Below are positions 6,094 through 13,376 of a stretch of 14,781 bases of DNA, piece after piece. The stretch lies in NCBI GenBank assembly GCA_012514775.1, contig JAAYZQ010000137.1:1-14781 (forward strand). Reading direction: 5' to 3'. The position numbers and the translations under genes were made by a program. The DNA is from Anaerolineaceae bacterium (GTDB lineage: Bacteria > Chloroflexota > Anaerolineae > JAAYZQ01). Below the pieces are notes generated by a model. The model searched no databases, was not told where the DNA came from, and saw nothing but the letters and a program-made list of their open reading frames with translations. Positions within the stretch are counted from its first letter, which is position 1. Each line of letters begins with the position of its first letter.

Positions 6094-9000
6094 CTACGCC
6101 TGGCGCTCGAGCAGGGCCCGCACCTTTTGCGTCAGCGCCTCGACGGTGAATGGCTTGGCCAGGAACGCGATGAACGGGTCGGACATGGCCTGCTGCACCA
6201 GGGGCAGGTCGGCATAGGCCGACATGTACATGATCCGCATTTCGGGGCGCACCGGAAACAGGGCTTTCACCAGCTCTCGCCCGCCCATCCCGGGCATCAC
6301 CAGGTCGGTGAGGAGCAGGTGGATGGGCCCCTCGGTCTGGGAGCTGATTTGCAGCGCGTTGAGGCCATCGCTGGCGGCCAGCACCCGGTAGCCGTGGGCC
6401 GTCAGCGTCTGGACGGTTAGCTCTCGCACGTCCTCCGCGTCCTCGACGACGAGGATCGTCTCGGCGCCCGGGGGCGTGATCGCCAGCTCCGAAGGCCGGA
6501 CGGTGCGCAGCACCCGGTCCTCCCTGGCCTCCACCTGGGGAAGGTAGATGGTGAACGTGGTGCCCTGGTCCACCTCGCTCTCGAACCGGATGTGGCCCTT
6601 GTTCTGCTTGACGATGCCGAATACGGTCGACAAGCCCAGGCCCGTCCCCTGTCCCCTCTCTTTCGTGGTGAAAAAGGGCTCAAAGATGTGCGATTTCACC
6701 TCGTCGGTCATGCCCACACCCGTGTCGGTGACGGACAGCAGGACGTAGCTGCCCGGCTCCATGTCGGGATGCACTTCCGCGTAGGCGCTGTCGAGGCGCA
6801 CGTTCGCCGTCTCGATGCGCAGGCTGCCGCCCTCGGGCATGGCGTCGCGGGCGTTCACCACCAGGTTCATGATCACCTGTTCCACCTGCGACGGGTCCAG
6901 GCGGATAGGGGCCAGGTCGGGGGCCAGGGAGATCTCGAACCGGATGTTCTCGCCAATGATCCGCTCGAGCATGCCGCTCATGTCCTCAACCAGGTGGTTC
7001 AGATCGAGCACCTGGGTTTCGACGACCTCCCGCCGGCTGAAGCTGAGCAATTGCTTGGTGAGGGCGGCCGCCCGCTGCCCGGTCTCGCCGATGCGCTGCA
7101 CGTGGGGCCACAGGGCATCTTGCTGGTCCAGTTGCTGCTCCAACAGCCGGGTGGAGAGGTGGATGACCGTCAGTAGGTTGTTAAAGTCGTGGGCGATGCC
7201 GCCGGCCAGGCGGCCCAGGGCTTCCATCTTTTGCGACTGGCGGAACTGCTCCTGCAGTTGCATCTCGCGGCTCACGTCGCGCATGGTCGTCACATAGTTG
7301 ACCACCTCCCCTGCCTGGTTTCGCACGGGAGTTGCGATGGCGTCGACGGTGTAGGTGTCGCCGTTCTTTTTCCTGCTCACAACCCGGCCCTGTTGCACCT
7401 CCTTGTCATCCATGCAGCGGGCGAGCTGCCAGTAGAGCGTGCCCTCTCCCTTGCCGTCCAGGAACTCTTTCGGGTTGCGTCCGATGGACTCGGCGCGGGC
7501 GTGGCCGCAAAGCTGCTCGAAGGCCGGGTTGACGTAGACAATGGTGCCGTCGACGTCGGTGATCATGACCGCCTCGGCCGACTGCTCGACGACCGTGCTC
7601 AAACGCTGCTGGGTCTCGACCAGGCGGGCCCGGGCGAGGGCGCCCGACAACTGCTCGGCCACACGCAGGGCCAGGCCGATCTCGTGGGACGAGAATTCGC
7701 GAGGCGCCCGAGACGCCAGGCACAGCACCCCCTCCGCCCGTCCCTCGACGGAGAGGGGCAGGGCAAGCAGGCTGGCCATGCCAAAGGATATCATCTGCTC
7801 GCGGACGGGAGCCAGTTGCACGTCGGCCTGGAAGGCATGGACGACGACCAGCCTCTGGCGCTCCAGGACGTAGGCCAGCAGCGGGTCGGCGCTGGCTTCG
7901 AGGGTCCAGGCCGTGGGCTGGACGGCCTCGCCGGGCCGGGAGGCCAACGTGCCGGTCGACTGCACCACTCCCCGGGCCAGGGCTGACAGCGCCATGGCCG
8001 GGATGTTTACCGCCGACGCCCTGCTGCCATCGGCGTCGAGGACCACGGCCCAGGCCCAATCCACGCTGTAGGCCAGGACCAGCTCCTGGCAGACCGTGTG
8101 CAGCATCGACTCCAGGTCCTGGCTGGTGGCCGACGCGGCAATGATCCGGTTCAACAACACCAGCTCGCGATACCGGCGGCGGGTCTCTTCGTGCAGGCGC
8201 GCATTTTCCAGGGCGGTGGCGATCTGGTTGGCCAGGGTCGTCAGCGTGCGCTGATCGTCGGCGGTGTACGGCTCTTCGGAGAGCTTGGGCCCCAGGGCGA
8301 GAATGCCCACCAGCTCGCCTTTGGCCTTGAGCGGCACGAACAGCTCGGCCCCAAGGGCGGTGAGGGCCCGCATCTCTTCGCCCCAAAGGGCCTTGAAACC
8401 GGGAAAGAGATCCAGCTCCCCACGGTCCAGGGCATTGTCGTGCTCCGACAGCCAGCTCACCAGGGGGTGATCGTTTCGCAGGCGCTGGTGGCCCTGGTGC
8501 TCCAGGCCGCGCTGGGCTCCCAGGCGGAACTCGCCGCTGCCCTCCTGCCGCAAGAAGAACCCCGCCATGCGGATGTGGATCGTCGACGTGATGCTGTCCA
8601 GGATGATGCCCGTCAGTAGATCCAGGTCCAGAATGGACGCCGTCGTGCGGCTGAGATCCTGGAGCATGAGGCTGGCATCGTACTTTTCCCGGAAGAAAAG
8701 CCGGTCGATCCAGAGCTGCGCCCGATCGCGCAGGGGTTGCGCCGCCACGGCGGCGATGGCCGCCACCAGGAGGGATATGATAAATATCTGGAGTCCCGTC
8801 AGGGCGTGAAAGAGGCTGGTCGCCAGGGCGACGATGAGAAAGTAGGCGACGCCGATGATCGCCGTCGGGATGGTGTAGAGGAGCCCCTTCCGGACGACGA
8901 GCGAGATATCCACCAGGTGGTAGCGCAGGATGGCATAGGTCAACAGGATGGCGTTCAGCAGGTTGGCCGCGTGGTCGACGGGATAGGTGGACACTACGTC

Positions 9001-9570
9001 GACGAGGTTGCTGAGCCCGCCGGCGAGGACGATGGTGCCGCCGGCGAGGGGGTACAAGATGCGGTTGCGCTGCACCGGGTTCGACGTCCGCTCGCGCGCC
9101 CGCGCCAGCCAGATGACGCCAAGGATCAGGTAGGAGCCGGTCCAGAACGACATCAGGTAGCCCAGGGGCCTCAGCTTGAAGCTCAACAAGCCGCCTTCCA
9201 GGAGCGCAACATCCTGGACCAGGAGGCCAAAGGCGTTGGCTACCTGCAGCACCACGCCGGCGGCGATACCCACCCGCAACAGGTTGTTCAGCTTCTGATC
9301 CAGGAACACCAGGACAAAGCCGCAGAAGGAAAGCGGCATGGCCAGGGCACTGCCCGTCGTCACCTTGTTCCACAGGAGGATGTGGCCCGGGTCCAGGCGC
9401 TGCAAAGCCGAGCCAAGGCTCCACAGCGCCATGGCCAGGAGATAGATGGCAAACATGCGCTGCAGGCGAGAGCTGACCGCCCGCCGCAGGACCACATTCC
9501 CGAGGGCGAGGTAGGTGATAAGGGTCAGCAGGGGTGTAAGGGTCAGGATCCAGAAACGGACCTCTAGCAT
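6094..9570 (-). CDS. Membrane hybrid histidine kinase, 7TM-GAF-GAF-PAS-HisKA-HATPase-REC
   Basis: A 1158-residue sensor kinase. Residues 1 to about 220 give seven hydrophobic segments of the histidine-kinase 7TM type, and two more follow at about 229-280. Then come two GAF-like regions (about 298-460 and 470-645), a PAS domain (about 653-770, with TDVDGTIVYVNPAFEQL) and the H-box GGIAHDFNNLL, whose phosphorylated histidine is H794. The ATPase domain (about 880-1020) has the N-box NLVVNARDAM, DTGVGMT and GQGTGLGLSTVFGIV. A C-terminal receiver (about 1036-1155) has VVEDAED, phospho-acceptor D1089 in LLLTDLVMPGMGG and K1139. All key residues are present, so kinase and receiver should be active. 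No DNA-binding output is fused. The gene follows the GH3-like gene by 55 bases, so it is probably co-transcribed; its ribosome site (GGGGA) is weak. The ligand is unknown. Confidence 0.93.
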   Translation of the reverse strand: MLEVRFWILTLTPLLTLITYLALGNVVLRRAVSSRLQRMFAIYLLAMALWSLGSALQRLDPGHILLWNKVTTGSALAMPLSFCGFVLVFLDQKLNNLLRVGIAAGVVLQVANAFGLLVQDVALLEGGLLSFKLRPLGYLMSFWTGSYLILGVIWLARARERTSNPVQRNRILYPLAGGTIVLAGGLSNLVDVVSTYPVDHAANLLNAILLTYAILRYHLVDISLVVRKGLLYTIPTAIIGVAYFLIVALATSLFHALTGLQIFIISLLVAAIAAVAAQPLRDRAQLWIDRLFFREKYDASLMLQDLSRTTASILDLDLLTGIILDSITSTIHIRMAGFFLRQEGSGEFRLGAQRGLEHQGHQRLRNDHPLVSWLSEHDNALDRGELDLFPGFKALWGEEMRALTALGAELFVPLKAKGELVGILALGPKLSEEPYTADDQRTLTTLANQIATALENARLHEETRRRYRELVLLNRIIAASATSQDLESMLHTVCQELVLAYSVDWAWAVVLDADGSRASAVNIPAMALSALARGVVQSTGTLASRPGEAVQPTAWTLEASADPLLAYVLERQRLVVVHAFQADVQLAPVREQMISFGMASLLALPLSVEGRAEGVLCLASRAPREFSSHEIGLALRVAEQLSGALARARLVETQQRLSTVVEQSAEAVMITDVDGTIVYVNPAFEQLCGHARAESIGRNPKEFLDGKGEGTLYWQLARCMDDKEVQQGRVVSRKKNGDTYTVDAIATPVRNQAGEVVNYVTTMRDVSREMQLQEQFRQSQKMEALGRLAGGIAHDFNNLLTVIHLSTRLLEQQLDQQDALWPHVQRIGETGQRAAALTKQLLSFSRREVVETQVLDLNHLVEDMSGMLERIIGENIRFEISLAPDLAPIRLDPSQVEQVIMNLVVNARDAMPEGGSLRIETANVRLDSAYAEVHPDMEPGSYVLLSVTDTGVGMTDEVKSHIFEPFFTTKERGQGTGLGLSTVFGIVKQNKGHIRFESEVDQGTTFTIYLPQVEAREDRVLRTVRPSELAITPPGAETILVVEDAEDVRELTVQTLTAHGYRVLAASDGLNALQISSQTEGPIHLLLTDLVMPGMGGRELVKALFPVRPEMRIMYMSAYADLPLVQQAMSDPFIAFLAKPFTVEALTQKVRALLERQA

Positions 9571-9625
9571 CGGTTCCCCGTCATTGATTCGTCATCCCCG
9601 ACGATTCCGGCGCGCCTGCCGCGCC

Positions 9626-11230
9626 TCATCCGCCCGTCCCGTCGCCGGCATGCAGCAAGTCCGCGATGACGGCATCGGGCGCGTTCATGTGCCGCGGCTT
9701 CAGGTGGGCGACGTCGACCCCGGCGGCCATCTGCTTCTGCGTGTAGCGCTGGAAGGTGCCCTGCCGCAGCACGGTCACCTGCATGGGCCGAATCTCCAGG
9801 AAGCTGACCAGGTCCACGTAGAAGGGGTTCAAGTCCATCAACTGCTCGTGCACCCGCTGCGCCACGTCCTCGGCCGCCACGTCTTCTTTCAGCTCGATGT
9901 ACAGGTGCAGGCCCGCGTGCTCGCCCAGGAGCTCCTTGCGGACCGCCCACTCCTCGTGGGGGATGCCCGTGTTGGCGATGGCCTGCCAGATCAGCTTCTC
10001 GTCGATGAGTCCCGTAAAGTTGGCCAGGTCGATGAGGTCGGCGACGCGCCCGGCAAAGGTCATGCTGGGCAGCTCGATCCCCTCGTCCTCATCGCGATAG
10101 CGGACAAACTCGACCAGGTCGTGGAGCCGGTAGCGCATCATGGGCCCGCCGTAGAAATTGGTCAGGACCACCTCGTAGCGCGTGCCCAGCTCCACCTCGT
10201 TGAGCAGGACCGTCTTGGGCATGTAGCTCTCGTCGGCCCGCCAGCGCGTCCACTCCGTCTCGGGAATGAACTCCAGGAAAGAGACGTCGGGCAGAAAGTA
10301 GAGCCCCTTGCGGTCCCAGGCCTGCACGGCGATGGTGGCCGGCCCCTCTGTCATGCCATAGCCCTCCGTCGGCTCCACGCCCCAGTATTCCCGGATCCGA
10401 TCCCGGTAGATGTCGGTGTCCATCCCGCTGACCATGATCCCCTTCACGCGCCACAGATCCCTGGGCAGGATCGCGCGGCGGGCAAGGCGGCTGCGGACCC
10501 AGGCGCGGCCCATGCGCGCGAGCACGGCCGGATGGAGCATGGCCGCCGAGACCTTGGCCGAGGCCCCCTTGGAGAACTCGTCTCCGATCTTGACCAGGAC
10601 CGAGCTGATGGAGCCGACGACGTCGATGCCGGTGCGCATGCCCATGCGAAAGCCGGCCTGGATGCGTTCCTGAAAGCTCATCTGCTCCATCTCTTCGACG
10701 GTCGGCACGTAGCGCATCTCGAACAGCTCGGCCAGGCTCATGGCCCCGAAGCCGCTCATGTACGGCCGCGACGCCACGTTATAGACCAGGATATCGCCAG
10801 GCTCCAGGCGCACCACTCCCCGCTGGTTGGTCGTGGACAGGATCAGCCAGGCCAGCACCCCCTCGCCGATCTTGGCAAAGGAGCGGGCCGTGCACGGGTA
10901 CCACTTGTAACTGCCCGAGCGCCCCGAGGTGTGCGCCCAGGCGACCGGCTTTTCGGGCAGAAGGTCCTCCTTCCGCTCGTCGAGACAGAAGGCATAGTCC
11001 TCGTAGGTCGTAATCGGCACGCGCTCGCGGAATTCCTGGACGCTTTGCGGGGGGTGCTCCCCCATGATCGTCCGACCCAACTCTGACCGGCCCATGAGCT
11101 GCAACTGTTCAAGCAGCAGCCGCTCCTGGATATCCATAAACTGCTCCAGGGTAATGTCCAGGAAGCCACAGTACCGCTTCCATACTTCTTCGCTTCGGCC
11201 CTGCCGTATCAAGTCTGCTGGCTTTTCCAT
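9626..11230 (-). CDS. GH3-like adenylate-forming (acyl acid-amido synthetase-like) protein
   Basis: A 534-residue protein of the GH3 branch of the ANL adenylating superfamily. Plant members join carboxylic acids such as jasmonate or auxin to amino acids after ATP activation; most bacterial members are uncharacterised. Seen here: the ATP-binding loop HTSGRSGSYKW (100-110), VPITTYEDY upstream of it (about 71-79), EGYGMTEGPATI near 286-297 (the ANL A5 motif, YGxTE), then MMRYRLHDLVEF and FAGRVADLIDLANF. The A7 motif has HD where the family usually has GD, with the ribose-binding aspartate kept. The C-terminal LKPRH resembles the K-x-PR end of GH3 proteins. The start is ATG 11230, with GGAGAGG 10 bases before it; an in-frame upstream start at 11299 would overlap the preceding gene. 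It lies 61 bases after the methyltransferase gene. Substrate unknown; an acyl-CoA ligase-like reaction is the main alternative. Confidence 0.85.
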   Translation of the reverse strand: MEKPADLIRQGRSEEVWKRYCGFLDITLEQFMDIQERLLLEQLQLMGRSELGRTIMGEHPPQSVQEFRERVPITTYEDYAFCLDERKEDLLPEKPVAWAHTSGRSGSYKWYPCTARSFAKIGEGVLAWLILSTTNQRGVVRLEPGDILVYNVASRPYMSGFGAMSLAELFEMRYVPTVEEMEQMSFQERIQAGFRMGMRTGIDVVGSISSVLVKIGDEFSKGASAKVSAAMLHPAVLARMGRAWVRSRLARRAILPRDLWRVKGIMVSGMDTDIYRDRIREYWGVEPTEGYGMTEGPATIAVQAWDRKGLYFLPDVSFLEFIPETEWTRWRADESYMPKTVLLNEVELGTRYEVVLTNFYGGPMMRYRLHDLVEFVRYRDEDEGIELPSMTFAGRVADLIDLANFTGLIDEKLIWQAIANTGIPHEEWAVRKELLGEHAGLHLYIELKEDVAAEDVAQRVHEQLMDLNPFYVDLVSFLEIRPMQVTVLRQGTFQRYTQKQMAAGVDVAHLKPRHMNAPDAVIADLLHAGDGTGG

Positions 11231-11291
11231 TCGTCGCACCTCTCCTTTTTGTCGCGACCCCTGCCTGGAACGTCCTCCCGGCAAGCTCGAT

Positions 11292-12014
11292 CTATGCAAC
11301 CTCTGCGTACATGGTCAGGGCGCGAGGATACCAGGCACGGCGCGCGCGCGATTCGCGCACCTGGATCGCACCGAAACCGGCATTGGAAAGCATGGCGCGC
11401 CATTCTGCGGCGGTGTGCATCTGTCTAAAGGCATCCTCCTCGATCTGGTTTCTGGACCTCGATTGGGTCAGGCCGAACGCCGAGAGCATGACCTTGAGCA
11501 CCAGGCGGCCGGCAACGGTGCGCCAGTAGGAGGGCGCGCCCGCCTCGGCCAGCACCAGCCGCCCGCCGGGCCGCAGGACGCGGCGCGTCTCCCGAAGCAG
11601 GCGAGGCGCGTCCATGTGGTGCGTGCCAAAGGCACAGACGGCGACGTCAAAGACCTGCGGGGCAAACGGCAGCTCCATGCCCGAACCGCCGACCAGGAAC
11701 GCGGTGGCCGAGAGGTTCCCGGCACGAATGGCCCTGTTCCCTCCGCTGAGCATGGCCGGCGTTATGTCAACACCCACGGCCCGGCCGCTGCCGTGGCCGT
11801 CCCTGGAGACAGCCAGCCGGCGGGGGATCAGGGCCGTGCCCGTCGCCACGTCCAGCACCCAGTCGTCAGGCCCCACGGCCGCCCGGGCCAGCAACCCCTC
11901 GACAAAGGCCTGGTAGCCGACCCCGAGGTACTGCTCCAGCTCACGGTTCATGGTCCGTTCGTAATCGGGAGCCAGCTCGGAAAACGCTGCGAGAAGGGCA
12001 TCGTCGGGGGTCAT
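11292..12014 (-). CDS. Class I SAM-dependent methyltransferase
   Basis: A 240-residue soluble methyltransferase of the UbiE/Methyltransf_11 type. The N-terminal helix FSELAPDYERTMN (11-23) is typical. Motif I is VLDVATGTALIP (53-64), the acidic ribose-binding residue is D83 in VGVDITPAML, motif II is FDVAVCAFGTHHM (122-134), and LRPGGRLVLAEAG follows. The motif-I GTG is GTA here. The substrate cannot be read from sequence; the family covers quinones, small metabolites and lipids. I chose ATG 12014 because family similarity begins there, although its ribosome site (GGTGAG) is weak and a GC hairpin sits only 12 bases upstream. The frame stays open back to 12290, so ATG 12119 or 12164 are alternatives, but the extra residues look non-protein-like. 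It heads the probable unit with the GH3-like enzyme and the kinase. Confidence 0.88.
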   Translation of the reverse strand: MTPDDALLAAFSELAPDYERTMNRELEQYLGVGYQAFVEGLLARAAVGPDDWVLDVATGTALIPRRLAVSRDGHGSGRAVGVDITPAMLSGGNRAIRAGNLSATAFLVGGSGMELPFAPQVFDVAVCAFGTHHMDAPRLLRETRRVLRPGGRLVLAEAGAPSYWRTVAGRLVLKVMLSAFGLTQSRSRNQIEEDAFRQMHTAAEWRAMLSNAGFGAIQVRESRARRAWYPRALTMYAEVA

Positions 12015-12025
12015 GGGGCTCACCA

Positions 12026-12048
12026 GGGCGGTCCAGGGGAGACCGCCC
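12026..12048 (-). other. Hairpin next to the methyltransferase start
   Basis: GGGCGGTC (12026-12033) pairs perfectly with GACCGCCC (12041-12048), loop of 7 bases. In the minus-strand mRNA the stem ends 11 bases before the ATG at 12014, leaving the weak GGTGAG ribosome site directly at its base. A T-rich stretch (GTTTTTGCTTT) precedes it on the same strand. It could modulate translation initiation. It might instead mean that the true start lies further upstream. Confidence 0.5.
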
Positions 12049-12228
12049 CCCCAAAGCAAAAACGGCCAGCGCTGTGCGGCCTGGCCCGAGCCCCGAATGG
12101 GCTCGACGGTTGGTTCCATCGTCGACAAAACGTCATCGTTACAGTGAGCATCCTTGATCGCCATGCGGCCTTCGGCTTGCGCCATCCTGCAACGCCATCG
12201 CCCAGGATGGTCCCTCAGGCGCGCTACG

Positions 12229-12257
12229 AGTATAGCACCACAACGAGAAAAAGGCAA
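12229..12257 (-). promoter_or_regulatory. Promoter of the methyltransferase-GH3-kinase unit
   Basis: On the minus strand TTGCCT (complement of 12252-12257), 17 bases, then TATACT (complement of 12229-12234), with TGC before the -10. The first nine bases, TTGCCTTTT, and the -10 are identical to those of the beta-helix promoter at 6048-6076. Transcription would start near 12222. Confidence 0.7.
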
Positions 12258-12290
12258 AGAAGCGAGAATCGGCAACCCGTTGGGTGACAC

Positions 12291-12330
12291 ACGTCCAAGG
12301 GCCCTGCCTGCAGGCAGGGCCCGTTGACGT
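12291..12330 (-). terminator. 40-base palindrome after the acyltransferase gene
   Basis: Positions 12299-12322 form a perfect 24-base palindrome (GGGCCCTGCCTG and its complement, no loop). The symmetry continues to 12291 and 12330 with only two mismatched pairs, 18 of 20 overall. It lies 20 bases after the acyltransferase stop and 34 bases before the next -35 box. The position suggests termination, but no T-run follows on the minus strand, so a protein-binding site or a cruciform-forming repeat is also possible. Confidence 0.6.
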
Positions 12331-12350
12331 TCAAGCAGCGCGCCGCCGGA

Positions 12351-13091
12351 TCAGAGCTCGGCCACGCCCTCCCAGGGATAGACCTCGGTTCCCTCGGCGG
12401 CGGCACGGACGGCCGGATCGTCCGAGTAGTAGCCCCGGCGCTCGGGCGGTATCAGGTTGGCTATCTCGCGCATGATGCGGTGGCCCAGCTCGTCCAACTG
12501 GCGGCGGCGCTCCTGCCCGCGCCCGTTCACGTAGAACGGCCCGAGGGGTTGGCCGATGCGCACCGTGACGCGCGCCCGCCGGCCCTTGAAAAGGCAGGCA
12601 AAGATCTTGTCGCTGCCGTCGATGCCCACGGGCAAGATCCTGGCGTGAGATCGCGCGGCCAGGAAGGACGCGCCGGGACGTGGCGGCCGCAGCACCGTGG
12701 CCCACGACCCACCCTCCGGCGCGATGCCCACCACGCCGCCCTGGGCCAGCACGTCCTCGGCAAGGCGCAGCGCATCCCGGGCGCCGGTGCCGCGGTGGAC
12801 AGGCAGGTAGCCCCACAGCTTCAAGATCCAGCCACCCCAGAAGGGCGAGTTGGGCAGGCGGAACCCGCCCAGCACCTCCAGCGGCCAGGGGACCGCGCGC
12901 AAGATGACGGCCGGGTCGGTGAAGGAAAAGTGGTTCAAGGCCACCAGCAGCGGGCCCTCTTCGGGCAGGTTTTCGCGGCCCGTGACCTCCAGATGCGTCA
13001 GGAGGGCAAACAGAACCCGGTTCAGCGCCCTCAACACGCTGCGGATGACGCGCCGCCGGGGATAGCGCACCTGGTATCGACGGCGGCTCAT
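12351..13091 (-). CDS. PlsC-type 1-acylglycerol-3-phosphate acyltransferase family protein
   Basis: A 246-residue membrane-associated acyltransferase of the LPLAT/PlsC family, which typically transfers an acyl chain to lysophosphatidate or a related lipid acceptor. The catalytic HX4D motif is H54-FSFT-D59 in LNHFSFTDP. The second block, GYLPVHRG (94-101), and the PEG motif (125-127 in GIAPEGGSW) follow. PEGG replaces the common PEGTRS, so the acceptor may differ from classical PlsC. The basic N-terminus (MSRRRYQVRYPRRR) and the amphipathic stretch RVLFALLTHL would contact the inner membrane leaflet. I chose ATG 13091; an in-frame GTG at 13130 has no ribosome site. The ATG overlaps the stop of a possible 16-codon ORF as ATGA. 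It has its own promoter at 13304-13332 and so forms a separate unit from the GntR gene upstream. Confidence 0.88.
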   Translation of the reverse strand: MSRRRYQVRYPRRRVIRSVLRALNRVLFALLTHLEVTGRENLPEEGPLLVALNHFSFTDPAVILRAVPWPLEVLGGFRLPNSPFWGGWILKLWGYLPVHRGTGARDALRLAEDVLAQGGVVGIAPEGGSWATVLRPPRPGASFLAARSHARILPVGIDGSDKIFACLFKGRRARVTVRIGQPLGPFYVNGRGQERRRQLDELGHRIMREIANLIPPERRGYYSDDPAVRAAAEGTEVYPWEGVAEL

Positions 13092-13138
13092 CTGTCGCAC
13101 CACCACGAGGGGATGGTTGGTTGCAGGCACGCAGCCAT
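13088..13138 (-). CDS. Possible 16-residue leader peptide before the acyltransferase
   Basis: The ATG at 13138 opens a 16-codon frame, MAACLQPTIPSWWCDR, whose TGA overlaps the acyltransferase ATG at 13091 as ATGA. A purine-rich stretch, GAGGAAGGGAAG, ends 7 bases before this ATG and is a better ribosome site than anything directly before the acyltransferase start. The arrangement suggests that ribosomes load here and re-initiate on the acyltransferase. I see no recognisable peptide family, and a chance frame is possible. Confidence 0.4.
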   Translation of the reverse strand: MAACLQPTIPSWWCDR

Positions 13139-13303
13139 GTACTTTCTTCCCTTCCTCTGAAATTGCTACGGCTGCTATGGCAGTTCGTCTGGCCGTGGGC
13201 TTGGCTCGCTGTCCGCACTGAAGGCTCGCCGCCCGGCACGACGTCGCCGGCTGTTCCAGGCGGCCGCGAGACGGTGATGTTCCTTGTGCGCAAGATCAAC
13301 CAC

Positions 13304-13332
13304 AGTATAGCAGAATACGACCTGCAAGTCAA
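13304..13332 (-). promoter_or_regulatory. Promoter of the acyltransferase gene
   Basis: On the minus strand TTGACT (complement of 13327-13332) and TATACT (complement of 13304-13309) are 17 bases apart, with TGC before the -10. Start near 13297 gives about 159 bases of leader to the small ORF and about 206 to the acyltransferase ATG. The -35 box is 48 bases past the GntR gene stop. The leader (13139-13297) shows only a small GC palindrome around 13233-13250 (CCGG arms, CGACGTCG core). Confidence 0.72.
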
Positions 13333-13376
13333 CGGGGACACGGAAGGTTCCGGTGCCGCCGCAAGCCACTCCCCCC

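Larger units (their letters stand above)
12015..12350 (-). other. 336-base intergenic region upstream of the methyltransferase
   Basis: This gap holds no credible gene apart from an open extension of the methyltransferase frame. From right to left in the direction of transcription it contains a 40-base palindrome (12291-12330), the promoter (12229-12257), a leader of about 208 bases, and a GC-rich hairpin next to the start codon (12026-12048). Confidence 0.6.

Noticed and set aside
6082..6095. Small hairpin AGAAC/GTTCT at the kinase stop codon as a terminator
   Set aside because: The stem is only 5 bp and the T-rich stretch that follows is interrupted and doubles as the -35 region of the beta-helix promoter; too weak to call.
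9515..11086. 523-codon open frame on the plus strand opposite the GH3-like gene
   Set aside because: The composition (H, D, G, L, V) is a shadow of the opposite strand and no domain is recognisable.
11251..11258. GTCGCGAC palindrome before the GH3-like ribosome site as an operator or internal promoter
   Set aside because: An 8-base palindrome is expected by chance in such GC-rich DNA, and no -10/-35 pair accompanies it.
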